Assembly (NCBI RefSeq): GCF_000226115.1
Contig: NC_016458.1
Location: forward strand, 6,358,001 to 6,422,000
Source of the DNA: Thermothielavioides terrestris NRRL 8126
Taxonomy: Eukaryota; Ascomycota; Sordariomycetes; Sordariales; Chaetomiaceae
Direction of reading: 5' to 3'
DNA: 64,000 nt
Below the pieces are notes generated by a model. It made no database searches. It was not told the origin of the DNA and was given only the letters and a program-made list of their open reading frames with translations. This document shows, piece after piece, positions 11,580-21,752 of the stretch (position 1 is its first letter; each line of letters starts with the position of its first letter). The translations under genes and the position numbers were made by a program.

Positions 11580-13720
11580 ATGGACAACCAGGGCAACCGG
11601 CTGTACCTCAACTTCGGGAACAACAACGAGCGGCTGGCCGCAACGGACCGCACGTATCCCACCACGCCTTCCACCTTCCCGCAGCCCGTCTTCCAGGGCC
11701 AGCCGGCGACACAGGGCGGCTCCCAGCAGCCCCAGGCCTACCAGCAGGGCTATGCATCAGCTGGCTACTTCCCGCCCAACAACCAGTACGGCAACCAGTA
11801 CACCGCCCAGCTCGGCGCCCAGGCTGCCGACTACAGCTCCCAGGGCTACAGCCAGGCCCGGTCGACGACGCCCGGCGCCAACAATGATCCCAACACGGGG
11901 CTCGCCCACCAGTTCTCGCACCAGAATCTCGGCGGCGGCCCCGGCAGACCATCGCCCTATGGCAGCGCCCGCGGTCCGTCCCCCGGCCAGCGTCCGCGGA
12001 CAGCCGGGGCGCAGGGCCAGCAGGCCGGATATGCGAGTCACTTGAACGCACCGCCGGTGCCCACGCAGAACGCCCAGTCCGACTACTTTGCCCCGGCTCC
12101 TGAGCGGAACCCGGACAAGTACGGCCCGAACGCGAACAACAACCAGAAGAAGTGCTCCCAATTGGCCTCGGACTTCTTCAAAGACAGCGTCAAGCGGGCG
12201 CGTGAGCGGAATCAGAGGTAAGTCTAATGCCCTTCACGCTCCGGCTTGCGTGTAGCGGCAATGGCGGGATCCGAGCCCTGACAGTGTGAACAATGCAGGC
12301 AAAGCGAGATGGAGCAGAAGCTGGCCGAGACCACCGACCCTCGCCGCCGGGAATCGATCTGGGCTACGGGCGGCCGTAGGGAGGGCTCGTACCTGCGTTT
12401 CCTGCGGACGAAGGACAAGCCGGAGAACTACAACACCATCAAGATCATCGGCAAAGGCGCCTTCGGCGAGGTCAAGCTCGTGCAGAAGAAGACGGACGGC
12501 AAGGTCTACGCCATGAAGTCGCTGATCAAGACGGAGATGTTCAAGAAGGACCAGCTGGCCCACGTCCGCGCCGAGCGCGATATCCTCGCCGAGTCCGACA
12601 GCCCTTGGGTGGTCAAACTGTACACAACCTTCCAGGATGCGAACTTCCTGTACATGCTGATGGAGTTCTTGCCCGGCGGAGATCTCATGACAATGTTGAT
12701 CAAGTATGAGATTTTCTCGGAGGATATCACCCGGTTTTATATCGCCGAGATCGTCTTGGCTATCGAGGCAGTCCATAAGTTGGGCTTCATCCACAGGTGC
12801 GTGCGTACTGGGCAGACAGACGGGAGCAGGTCGCGGACTGGACCGGGCTGACGGTGAGCGACAGAGATATCAAACCGGACAACATCCTCCTCGACCGCGG
12901 CGGCCACGTGAAGCTGACGGATTTCGGCCTGTCCACCGGCTTCCACAAGCTGCACGATAACAATTACTATCAGCAGCTCCTCCAGGGCAAGTCGAGCAGG
13001 CCGCGCGACAACCGGAACTCGATTGCTATCGACCAGATCAACCTGACGGTCAGCAACCGGTCGCAGATCAACGACTGGAGACGCTCGAGAAGGTTGATGG
13101 CCTACTCGACGGTCGGCACGCCCGACTATATCGCGCCCGAGATCTTCACCGGCCACGGGTACTCGTTCGACTGCGATTGGTGGTCGCTGGGCACCATCAT
13201 GTTCGAGTGTTTGGTCGGCTGGCCACCATTCTGCGCCGAAGACAGCCACGACACGTACCGCAAGATCGTGAACTGGCGGCAGTCGCTCTACTTCCCCGAC
13301 GATATCCAGCTCGGCGTGGAGGCAGAGAACCTGATCCGAAGGTAAGATATCAACCGCCACCGGGCTGTCCCCTTTTTTTTCCGGTTACTCACCACCCACC
13401 TCTCCCTCTTCTCCAGCCTCATCTGCAACTCGGAGAACCGCCTCGGCCGCGGCGGCGCGCACGAGATCAAGAACCACGCCTTCTTCCGCGGCGTCGAGTT
13501 TGACAGCCTGCGGCGCATCCGCGCGCCGTTCGAGCCGCGTCTGACCTCCAACATCGACACGACCTACTTCCCCACCGACGAGATCGACCAGACGGACAAC
13601 GCCACGTTGCTGCGCGCCGCCCAGGCCCGCAACGGCAACCAGCAGCAGGAGGAGAGCCCCGAGATGAGCCTGCCGTTCATTGGGTACACGTTCAAGCGGT
13701 TCGACAACAACTTCCGGTGA
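11580..13720 (+). CDS. cot-1: NDR/LATS family kinase COT-1
   Basis: Four exons: 11580-12217, 12299-12796, 12865-13341 and 13417-13720, giving 638 aa. The introns have GTAAGT/GTGCGT/GTAAGA donors, CAG acceptors and CTGAC branch sites. Residues 1-200 are Gln/Gly/Pro-rich and disordered. The segment around [17 protein letters not shown] is the MOB-binding N-terminal region. The AGC kinase domain carries GKGAFGE, the VYAMK lysine, HRDIKPDN (split by intron 2), DFGLS, a long NDR-specific insert, GTPDYIAPE, and the hydrophobic motif FIGYTFKRF near the end. In Neurospora, COT-1 with MOB2 controls hyphal tip extension and branching. All catalytic residues are present and the match to N. crassa COT-1 is very close from memory. 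Confidence 0.97.
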
Positions 13721-14729
13721 TTCGGCTGAGCGGGAGGGCATTGAGCGTGTGTTTCTTGGCTGGGGTTGTCGGGATCGTTGGTTGTTGCGCATGGAGGACG
13801 CGAGGTGCTGGGCTGCCTCGCTTGGCTGGGCTTTGATCGCGGTTCCGTAGCGAAATCATTTCTGGGCCCGTCTTGTGTTGTTGCTAGATGTGATTTGCGC
13901 TGAAGGTGGATGGGTCCATTGGCTTTGCACAGAAAGGGATTCAGCTGGACATGGAGTTACCCGTCATGCATGCAGTCTGGTCGGTGCACGGTGCCACGGG
14001 TACCAAGAGACTGGCCACAGCTGAGCTGAGCGAGGGGAAACCCAGACAGCTCTTCGCTCAACGGACTTGCTCCGTGCTGCTTGAGGTGGGCAGTTTGTGA
14101 TCCCTTTCCGTGGAATTCAGGGCCACTAGGCAACCCGTACATGTATATACATAGAAGTACCAAGATGGATCTAAACTTCTGACAAGGTGCGCTGTTGTAC
14201 GAGGTGATGGTATATTTTGATCCTTGGGTCTCAAAAACCACTACCCCAGTAGACTGCACGGCCCCGACGTGATCGTCCCGGCTCTAACTATGCAGACTCG
14301 TTAGTTGTGAAGCGCAGAAGGCCGTGTGTTGATGCACGTAGCCTTACGACTCTGAGCTGCACGCCCGACGGTGTTGCTGCAGCAGCAGGGAGTTGATGGC
14401 TCTTATAAGCTCCCTCCCCATGGAGCCAGAACTGGTTCATCGGGCCGAGGAGGGCGCAGAATAGGCGGGCCTGGCCCTGGCGCAAGAGACACGGCTTGCG
14501 CCGCCCGGTGGTTGGAGATCGCCCGGCCCAAGTTGTCGACTTGTATGGACCCTTGCATCCTCCACCGCTCCTGCCCTGCCCGGGCTAGTTTTCTGTTCCC
14601 TAAACCGAGTCCCGGATACCCTAGGCCAAGGAGCCCTTTTCCGCGGCTTCATGATGTCGTATCCTACACCCCACTCCCCAACCCCGTTACAGAACTTTGC
14701 GGCACATCCGCCAAGGCACCGCCATCCGC
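13721..14729. other. Convergent intergenic region
   Basis: About 1 kb between the converging ends of cot-1 and the SF3A2 gene. I see 3' UTR-like sequence only. Short frames on both strands lack coding features. Confidence 0.5.
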
Positions 14730-15476
14730 TCACCGCCGACCCGTCAAGCCAGGCGCGGCATTGAACCGCTCCTCGCGCTCGGTCATGAACATGATCTGCA
14801 CCCAGAACTCCTTCGCATCGGGATCCCAATACTCAAACTGGCGGCCCTCCCTCTTGTCGAGCTCGCGGGCGGGGATCTTGAAGCCGCAGGTCTCGTAGGG
14901 CTCGGCGGCGATGAGCAGGTACTGGAAGTTGCGGTCGGGCTCCTCGACGCGCTGCGAGAAGGCGCTCATGACCTGCCACTTGGGGGTCACGCCGGTGCCG
15001 ATGTCCGGGTACTGCAGCTGGAAGAGCAGGCCCTGCTGCCGCGTGATCGGGTCGCGCACCTTGGTGATCTTGTAGCCCGGCCGGCCGATCTTGACCACGT
15101 TCTTGCGCGGGCCGCCCGCGCCGCCGAGCCCCAGCGCCGCGAACCCGGCGCCCACCACGCCCACGGGAAGGCCCGTGTGCGGGTCCACCTCGCCCTTGCC
15201 CTCGCGCTGCTCGCGCGCCGCGCGCCGCGCCAGGTTGGTCTGGTGCTTCTTGCCCTGCGTGTGCGAGAGGTAGGAGCCGTCGTTCTGGTGCACGGTCAGG
15301 CAGAGGCGGCACTCGAAGGAGCCCAGGTGGTTCTTGAAGATGTACGGGTCTTTGTCGAGGTCGATCTGCTCGAGCGCGAGCTTGCGCAGGCGCTCCCGGC
15401 GGTCGGCGTTGGTGATGCTGTGCGAGGCCACGCCGCCGCCGCCGAACTTGGAGCCGGCGCGGTTTTGGTAGTCCAT
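14730..15476 (-). CDS. PRP11: Splicing factor 3A subunit 2 (SF3A2/Prp11)
   Basis: A single-exon protein of 248 aa. It begins MDYQNRAGSKFGGGGVAS, the signature start of SF3A2. A matrin-type C2H2 zinc finger follows (about residues 55-79: FECRLCLTVHQND...SHTQGKKHQ), then the conserved block with GYKITKVRDP and the FQYLLIAAEPYETCGFKIP / FEYWDPDAKEFWVQIMF segments. SF3A2 is part of the U2 snRNP SF3a complex and helps U2 bind the branch site. A Gly/Ala insert (about 105-125) sits between the two conserved blocks. The long Pro-rich tail of the human protein is absent, as in yeast Prp11. Confidence 0.95.
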   Translation of the reverse strand: MDYQNRAGSKFGGGGVASHSITNADRRERLRKLALEQIDLDKDPYIFKNHLGSFECRLCLTVHQNDGSYLSHTQGKKHQTNLARRAAREQREGKGEVDPHTGLPVGVVGAGFAALGLGGAGGPRKNVVKIGRPGYKITKVRDPITRQQGLLFQLQYPDIGTGVTPKWQVMSAFSQRVEEPDRNFQYLLIAAEPYETCGFKIPARELDKREGRQFEYWDPDAKEFWVQIMFMTEREERFNAAPGLTGRR

Positions 15477-16231
15477 GGCGGAAGGGGTGCGGTTAGTTGC
15501 GTGGGATGTCGAGAAGGGTCTGGGTGGCCTCAGATGGAGATCGAGATGGAGATGGCGTGGTGAACGACCTCTGTTGGTTGCGGGTTGAAGATGGTCTTTG
15601 GCGCGGCTGTGAACGGAGGCGAGGCTTGAGAAAGTTCAGGTGTTGCATTGACGCTTTGATTGGCTGTGGACTGTTGAGGTGTGAACCTGCACAGTATGCA
15701 CTGTACACTTCACACTACTAATGGCCACCTCCCGGGTAATCCCTGTCTGTTACGCTTCCAGAAGGGATAGAACATTGCGGTCGTATGTAACATACAAGTA
15801 ACGGCCGATTCCCATCGCTGATTACCGCAGTACGCAGTACGCAACCTACCCAGGAGACCAGAAAGCCGGAAGCCGTCAACATCGCCGGCCAACGTGAACA
15901 AAAGTTACCTTGCCAACACGGACTTCTTCAACCCAAAGAATCCAGTGGCATGAGTTTGGCAGCAAGATGGCGAAGGGTTGAACTGGTGGAACGGTGGATT
16001 GCGGCCGATGTCTCGCTGCTAGCGTGAACTATCCCTCGGCTCTCGGCTTAGTGTGCGGAGAGTTAACGACTGCCAGCCCCAGCTCCGGCCCCGGTCCTTT
16101 CCCCGATGTATGTAAGGGACATATACCCTGACATATTGCTGCGTGAGAGGCACCCCTAAACTTAAAGTACCTAGGCTGGTCCTTTGCCATCCGTCTAATC
16201 TGTCTAGCTGCCCCTCTACTCTCGAGGCATC
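15477..16231. promoter_or_regulatory. Divergent promoter SF3A2 / CoA-transferase
   Basis: 755 bp between divergent starts. It is mostly unremarkable; near 15680-15850 there are repeated GCAGTA/TACGCAGTACGC-like short words. No coding frame of quality is visible. Confidence 0.45.
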
Positions 16232-17835
16232 ATGAGCCGGGCTGTGAACGCGACTCGGTGTGTATTTCGGCTCGGTGCCGCGGGGCGAACCCGTGGGTGG
16301 ATTACCGGCGGGCAGCGGCGGCCCCTTTCAGGCACGGCCGCGGCCTCGGCATCGGGGTCGCTTCCCCTCGAGGGATACCGAGTACTGGACATGACAAGAG
16401 TCCTTGCCGGTGTATGTACCCAGCCGCAAGTTCTATAAAATTCAGTTTTGTGACTGACACATCCCGGTGCAGCCGTATTGCACTCAGATCCTGGGCGACC
16501 TTGGGTAAGTCGCCCCGCACCTGGATGGAAAGGGGTTTTGTTCGTATTGACAACCCCTGAGCGCAGAGGTGATCAAGATTGAGCATCCGGTCAGAGGGGA
16601 CGACACGCGAGCTTGGGGGCCGCCCTATGCCTCATACAAGTCAGGTTCATCGCTGGAAGGACCCGGCGAGTCCGCATACTTTCTGGGGGTATGCAAGCAA
16701 GCAAAGAAGGGAAGGGGAAGGGACTGGCGTGGGCGCGCTTGCTGATTGCTTTCCCAGGTGAACCGCAACAAGAAATCGCTGGCTCTGTCATTCCAGGATC
16801 CAGCCGGAGTGGAAATTCTCCACAAGCTGGCTGCGAAGTGCGACATCCTCGTCGAGAACTACATCCCCGGCTCGCTCAAAAAGTACGGCCTGGACTTTGA
16901 GACGATCCACAAGATCAATCCGGGCCTGATCTATGCCTCCATCACCGGTTACGGCCAGACCGGGCCATACTCGCAACGCGCGGGCTACGACGTGATGGTG
17001 GAGGCCGAGTTTGGCCTCATGCACATCACCGGCTCCAGGGACGGCCCGCCCGTCAAAGTCGGCGTGGCGGTGACCGACCTCACGACGGGCCTGTACGCGA
17101 GCAACAGCATCATGGCAGCACTGCTTGCCCGCGCGAAGACGGGCAAGGGGCAGCACATTGACGCTGCGCTGAGCGACTGTCAGACGGTGACGTTGGCGAA
17201 CATAGCCAGCAGCTGCCTGATCAGCGGCGAGAAGGACTCTGGACGGTGGGGGACGGCGCATCGTAAGTGGCCCGTGGTTCCGTGTGTGGATTTCTTCTCG
17301 CCCTGAGAGCTCTTTGTTGACAGCCGCAGCCTCCATCGTGCCATACCGGTCCTTCAAGACCAAGGACGGCGATGTGCTCTTTGGCGGAGGGAACGATCGG
17401 CTCTTCGGCATCCTGTGCGACGGACTGGGCCGCCCCGAGTGGAAGGAGGATCCCAAGTTCAAGACCAATGCGTCTCGGGTGGCCAACCGCGACGAGCTGG
17501 AGGCCGAGATCGAGAAAATCACGGTTACCAGGACGACCCAGCAGTGGCTCGAGGTGTTTGAAGGCAAGGGCATGCCGTACGCGGCCGTCAACGATGTCCT
17601 CGGCACGCTGACGCACGAGCACACCAAAGCACGGAACATGGTGGTCGAAGTGGAGCACGGGGAGTGCGGCACCATCAAGCTGCTGAACACGCCCATCAAG
17701 TACTCAGAAAGCAAGCCCCGGATCCGCAGTCCGCCTCCCACCCTGGGGCAGCACACGGATGAGATCCTGCGCGAGCATCTTGCTATGGGTGATGCGCAAA
17801 TACAGGAGCTGAGGAGCAAGGGAGTTATTAGGTAG
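16232..17835 (+). CDS. Class III CoA-transferase (CaiB/BaiF, SUGCT-like)
   Basis: Five exons: 16232-16411, 16473-16504 (only 32 nt), 16562-16688, 16758-17262 and 17324-17835, giving 451 aa. Reading across the junctions gives [22 protein letters not shown] and AEVIKIEHP without a break, which fixes the splice sites. The N-terminal 40 residues are Arg/Ser/Ala-rich, like a mitochondrial presequence. The CoA-transferase III core follows ([27 protein letters not shown], and the [13 protein letters not shown] segment where the family's catalytic Asp lies). The closest animal type is SUGCT, which moves CoA from succinyl-CoA to glutarate or related dicarboxylates; the fungal substrate is not known from sequence. 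Confidence 0.9.
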
Positions 17836-18251
17836 TTGGTCACACAAAATAGGGAGCTGCTATAGTGGACAGAACTTTGCATCCTATGCCACCGTCCCAG
17901 AAGGAGAATGGCTGTCTGCTGGGCCGCCTGCTGGGCTGTGAGCTGCTGGTGTTGGTGTGCGAGGCGGCACTCCTGAACGCGGCGCGGGTTAGGGTTACTG
18001 TAGTAACACGTGAAATTCACGTGAGCGTGAACATCAAACCTTCGTCGTTTGCACCTTCCCCAACTTGTTTGGCCACACTCGGATGATTTAGCAGGGGATG
18101 CAGAGGCGAAGGCAGCAACGGCAACGCGGGTATAGCCAGATGGGCATGCTAATTACTGTTTGCCTGTTTGCACCTGACTTGCGACCTTAAAACAACACGT
18201 TATTGTTGGCGTTCTACGAGCCTAGAGGCCGGCGACGATTTTACAGACAAA
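17836..18251. promoter_or_regulatory. Promoter of the PHD-finger gene
   Basis: 416 bp between two co-directional genes. Contains a small palindrome-like CACGTGAAATTCACGTG at about 18007-18023 that includes an E-box (CACGTG). Nothing else stands out. Confidence 0.4.
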
Positions 18252-20063
18252 ATGGCCGACCCAGAACCAAGTCAGCCAACAAAAGATGCAGCAGATGCAG
18301 CAGATGCAGCCGAGGGCGCCACGACGGACCCTGTCCGGGAGCCGGTGCCGGCACCTGGTGCTGGTTCTGGCCCCGCTCCTGATCCCGCTCCTGCTCCCGC
18401 TCCTGGTCCCGCTCCGGGTGCCGGTCCGAATCCCAATGCCAGTCCTAGTCCGGCCCCGGCCCCGGCCTCCGCCCAAGCCCCCGCATCGACATCCGCCTCT
18501 CCTTCCGTCGCCCCGTCCGCTGCCACGCGACCTCAGTACCTCCAGCAGTTCTCAGCCGTCACACAGATGATCCTCCAGCGCATCAAGGGCGAGCCAAACA
18601 GCCTGAGCGCCGCCCTGTCCCAAGCCTCCCGCTCGCCGTCCGTCACCGCCAGCATCCCCACCGCGACCTATGAGGACGTGAAGCGGCGGCTCGTCATGAG
18701 CATGAATACCTCGACCCAGTTGACCATGCAGATGCCCGCCGCAGCCCCCGTCCGGCCAGCACCTGTGGCCGCAACTCCCAGGCCGGCAGCAACCAGCGCC
18801 TCCGGCATGAGCGCCATCAGGAAGGTCACCGCCGGCCTGACGGGGCTGTCGAAGTCCACAGCCGCCAAGGCCACAGCACCCAGGGTCCTCTCATCCGAGT
18901 CCAAGATCAAGAAGACCAAGCCACCCACCCGACCGCGCGGCCCCAGCGCCAAACGCAAGCGCGTCAAAGCCGAACGCGACCACGGCGACAATGACGATGC
19001 CAGCATTACCCCCAGCCTCTCATCTCGCTCCACCCCGGAAGCACTGCCATCACCAGCAGCAGGCCCCGAACAGTCCTCTACTACTACAGCCCCGCCGACC
19101 CCCGCAACCGTCACCAAATCCGGCCGGCAGGTCCTCAAGCCGGCCGCCTACAACCCGGCCGCCATGGACGCCGCCGGCCGCCGGCCGCCGCGGCCGCCGC
19201 ACCACTACGGCAAGCGCACCGCCGAGCAGGCGCTCTGCCGTAAGTGCTCGCGCATGCACAGCCCGGCCGCCAACCAGATGGTCTTCTGCGACGGGTGCAA
19301 CGACGGCTGGCACCAGCGGTGCCACGAGCCGCGCATCGCCGACGCCGTTGTGCGCGACACCCGCCAGGGCTGGTTCTGCGCCGCCTGCGCGGCCAAGAGG
19401 GACAGGGAGAGGGAGAAGGAGAAGGAGAGGTCTGCAGCGGCAGCGGGGGCGGCCGGGGCGGGACCGGGTTCCCACCACCACCACCAGCAGCAGCAGAAGA
19501 GGTTGAAGGTGGAGCACGGCAGGCAAGCCGGAGCACGGGAGAGCTGGGCCAGCAGGCCGCCGCAGCAGAAGAGGGCGTATCTGCTGACGCTGTCGCAGCA
19601 GGAACTGGTCGGCCTTCTGATGAGTTGCCTGGAGCTGCACCCGGACCTGCCCATCTTCCCGGCGACGGCGGCAGCGTCGCCGCGGTCGCTGTTCGCGGGG
19701 GCCACGACTGAGGGTCTGTTTCCCCGCGTCGAGGCGAATCCGCTGGCGCAGATTAATTATGTGAGGAAGATCGGCGGCGGCGGCGGGAGTAAGGCTGCCG
19801 CGTCAGGAAAGGGGCGCGCGGCATCCGGGGGCAAGGGGAGCCAGAAGGAGGACAGCCAGGAGAGAGTGAAAGCCGAAGAGGAGGAGGAGTTTGACCCGCT
19901 CGTGGCGCTGTGGCCAAAACCGGGGACGGGGTTGTATGCCCAACTGCCGCCGGACACGGAGGATGACGCGCGGTTGAAGGACGACGCTGACTACGAGGCA
20001 TTCAGCGTCATATTGTACGATGAGAGGTGGAGGAAGGTGGAGGAGAACGGGATGCCGGTGTGA
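18252..20063 (+). CDS. PHD-finger protein
   Basis: A single-exon protein of 603 aa. The first 110 residues are a Pro/Ala/Gly/Ser repeat-like tract, followed by a basic region (KPPTRPRGPSAKRKRVKAER, about 220-240) that could be a nuclear signal. One PHD finger lies at about 328-380: CRKCSRMH...QMVFCDGCNDGWHQRCHEP...GWFCAACA, a complete C4HC3 set. PHD fingers usually read histone H3 tail marks. After it come a charged helix, a His/Gln run and a conserved-looking segment (RAYLLTLSQQELVGLLMSCL). The C-terminus is acidic with LYDERWRKVEENGMPV at the end. The ATG at 18252 is preferred over an upstream in-frame start at 18168 because the latter lies in promoter-like sequence. The precise role is unknown. 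Confidence 0.85.
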   Translation: MADPEPSQPTKDAADAADAAEGATTDPVREPVPAPGAGSGPAPDPAPAPAPGPAPGAGPNPNASPSPAPAPASAQAPASTSASPSVAPSAATRPQYLQQFSAVTQMILQRIKGEPNSLSAALSQASRSPSVTASIPTATYEDVKRRLVMSMNTSTQLTMQMPAAAPVRPAPVAATPRPAATSASGMSAIRKVTAGLTGLSKSTAAKATAPRVLSSESKIKKTKPPTRPRGPSAKRKRVKAERDHGDNDDASITPSLSSRSTPEALPSPAAGPEQSSTTTAPPTPATVTKSGRQVLKPAAYNPAAMDAAGRRPPRPPHHYGKRTAEQALCRKCSRMHSPAANQMVFCDGCNDGWHQRCHEPRIADAVVRDTRQGWFCAACAAKRDREREKEKERSAAAAGAAGAGPGSHHHHQQQQKRLKVEHGRQAGARESWASRPPQQKRAYLLTLSQQELVGLLMSCLELHPDLPIFPATAAASPRSLFAGATTEGLFPRVEANPLAQINYVRKIGGGGGSKAAASGKGRAASGGKGSQKEDSQERVKAEEEEEFDPLVALWPKPGTGLYAQLPPDTEDDARLKDDADYEAFSVILYDERWRKVEENGMPV

Positions 20064-20445
20064 AGGGGGATGTGTATGTGTAGCGGGTCAACGGTTGTGC
20101 GCCTCGAAGGAGGTCGCCCTTACCGCTGCTCAGCCATCTACGAGTTCTGGCGCCTCCGTCTTATTGCATTGTCTCTTGAGGGCAAGCCTCGTTCCTCGCG
20201 GTTCCCAAAGCTGGCTGGGGTTTGACCTCCGCGAAATTTATGTTCCAGAGCCGTGCAATTACCGCGATTACTTTTATCACTACCTGAACCATGGCTCCTT
20301 GTGGTCTTATACCGCTCCCAAAACTGCAGCTCCCCAGCTCCAGACTCCAAGCTCGACCGCCATACCCAAGATCTGTCCTATCTATGTATGAACTCTGAAG
20401 TGTACGCAAGTTATCCACAGCATCACCTCTCAGCCGTGTGCTTCA
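20064..20445. other. Convergent 3' region
   Basis: 382 bp between the converging PHD-finger and SLATT genes. No feature is seen beyond probable 3' UTRs. Confidence 0.4.
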
Positions 20446-21752
20446 TCAGTGGTGATACGGACTGGGCGATCGCACATGCGCTGACGGCGTCGGCGACCCC
20501 CGCGCGCCTGCCACACTCACCGCGTCGCTCTCGGGCGGCCGGACGTAGTTCTCGGGCAGGTTGCTCTCCTCGCACTGCCTGGCCGCGTTGTACTTCTTGA
20601 AGGCCGTCTCCACCAGCACCCCGACCTCCTTGCGGTCGCGCCCGATGACTCCGACGGCCAGCAGCGCCTCGGTTTGCTCGATCCTGTGGCCGGGTCCTTC
20701 AGTCAACTCACCGCATTCGAGATGAACGAGGGGGGGAGGGGAGGGGGGGAAGATGTTCAGATTGGGGGAACCCACCAGTCCACAAGCCTCCGGTACTCGG
20801 CCCGGTCGTGGTACAGCCGGTCAGGCAGGCCCTGGCCCTTGATCAAGGCCAGCACCCCCGCGAGCACCGTGTTGATCGCCCCGAGCACGGTGATGACCTT
20901 GACGTGGTCGCCGGCACTCGGCCCCCTGAGCAACAACAGAAACAGGCGCATTCCCACATCAGCATCTCCTCTCACCAACACCCACACATCAACCTCCCAG
21001 ACGGGAAGAATGACTCACAAAGCAGTCAACGACGCGCCAATGATGATCTGCGCAAAGTGGCTCGCGTTGATGAGCAGCGAGAGGAGGTGATACTGGACGG
21101 CCTTGCGGCGCACCTCGCGCGCGGCCGCCGCGTAGATGCCCCCCCGCCGCCGCTGCCGTCCTTCCTCCAGCGCAGCTGGGTGGTCCGCCCCGCCGCCGCT
21201 GCCGCCCCCGCCCCCGCCCGCCGGCGGCCCGCTCCAGCTGTTGATCCCCACCGCCCGCCGGAAGATCACCAGGTTCTCGTCGTTGCGCCCCCGCATGGGC
21301 AGCCCCGCCGGCGCGCCCCACGACAGATCTGTGTCTGCCTTGGTCAGGCCACCGCCGCCGCCCATGTCGCCTGCGACGCCGCCCAGGCCGAGGTCGACTG
21401 GGGCGGTTGCGTGGTCGGGGTCGGGGCCCGAGGCGGGACCGGACTTGGGCTTGGGGTTGGGGTGGGAGTTTGGGTCTGGCTCGGGGTGGTGCGCGTCGCT
21501 GTCGGGGGCCACAACGGTGGAGCCTCGCACGCTGGCGTCGGGCGCTGGGGAAGACACTTCGGTGGTGGCTACGAGGGCTGGAGATTTCGGGTTGGGGTTG
21601 GTGGTAGGGTTGGACATGGCTGCTTGGGGGTATGAGTTGCTTGTGGTGTTCAGGGCTGTTGATATTGAAGAGTAGTTTGTCGTCGTCGGTCGTGTAAAGA
21701 GTGGTACATTCTCGTCGTTGTGGCTTCGTGAGCTCCGTGCGTCTGCCATCAT
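20446..21752 (-). CDS. Fungal SLATT (SMODS/SLOG-associating 2TM) protein
   Basis: Three exons: 21019-21752, 20776-20925 and 20446-20683, giving 373 aa. The introns are 20926-21018 (GTGAGT...CAG) and 20684-20775 (GTGGGT...CAG). Residues 1-200 are disordered, rich in Pro/Asn/Gly. The conserved part begins at about 220: YHLLSLLINASHFAQIIIG (TM1), then ITVLGAINTVLAGVLALIKG (TM2), GLPDRLYHDRAEYRRL and a helix with EALLAVGVIGRDRKEVG and FKKYNAA. This is the fungal SLATT family. In bacteria SLATT proteins are predicted membrane-acting effectors in nucleotide-triggered conflict systems; the fungal role is unknown. A GTGAGT at the end of conserved sequence means the last 20 or so residues could be spliced differently. 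The start is the first of two adjacent Mets. Confidence 0.82.

Noticed and set aside
16788..18020. Minus-strand open frame of 410 codons
   Set aside because: It overlaps the CoA-transferase exons on the opposite strand and runs through an intron; composition is not protein-like.
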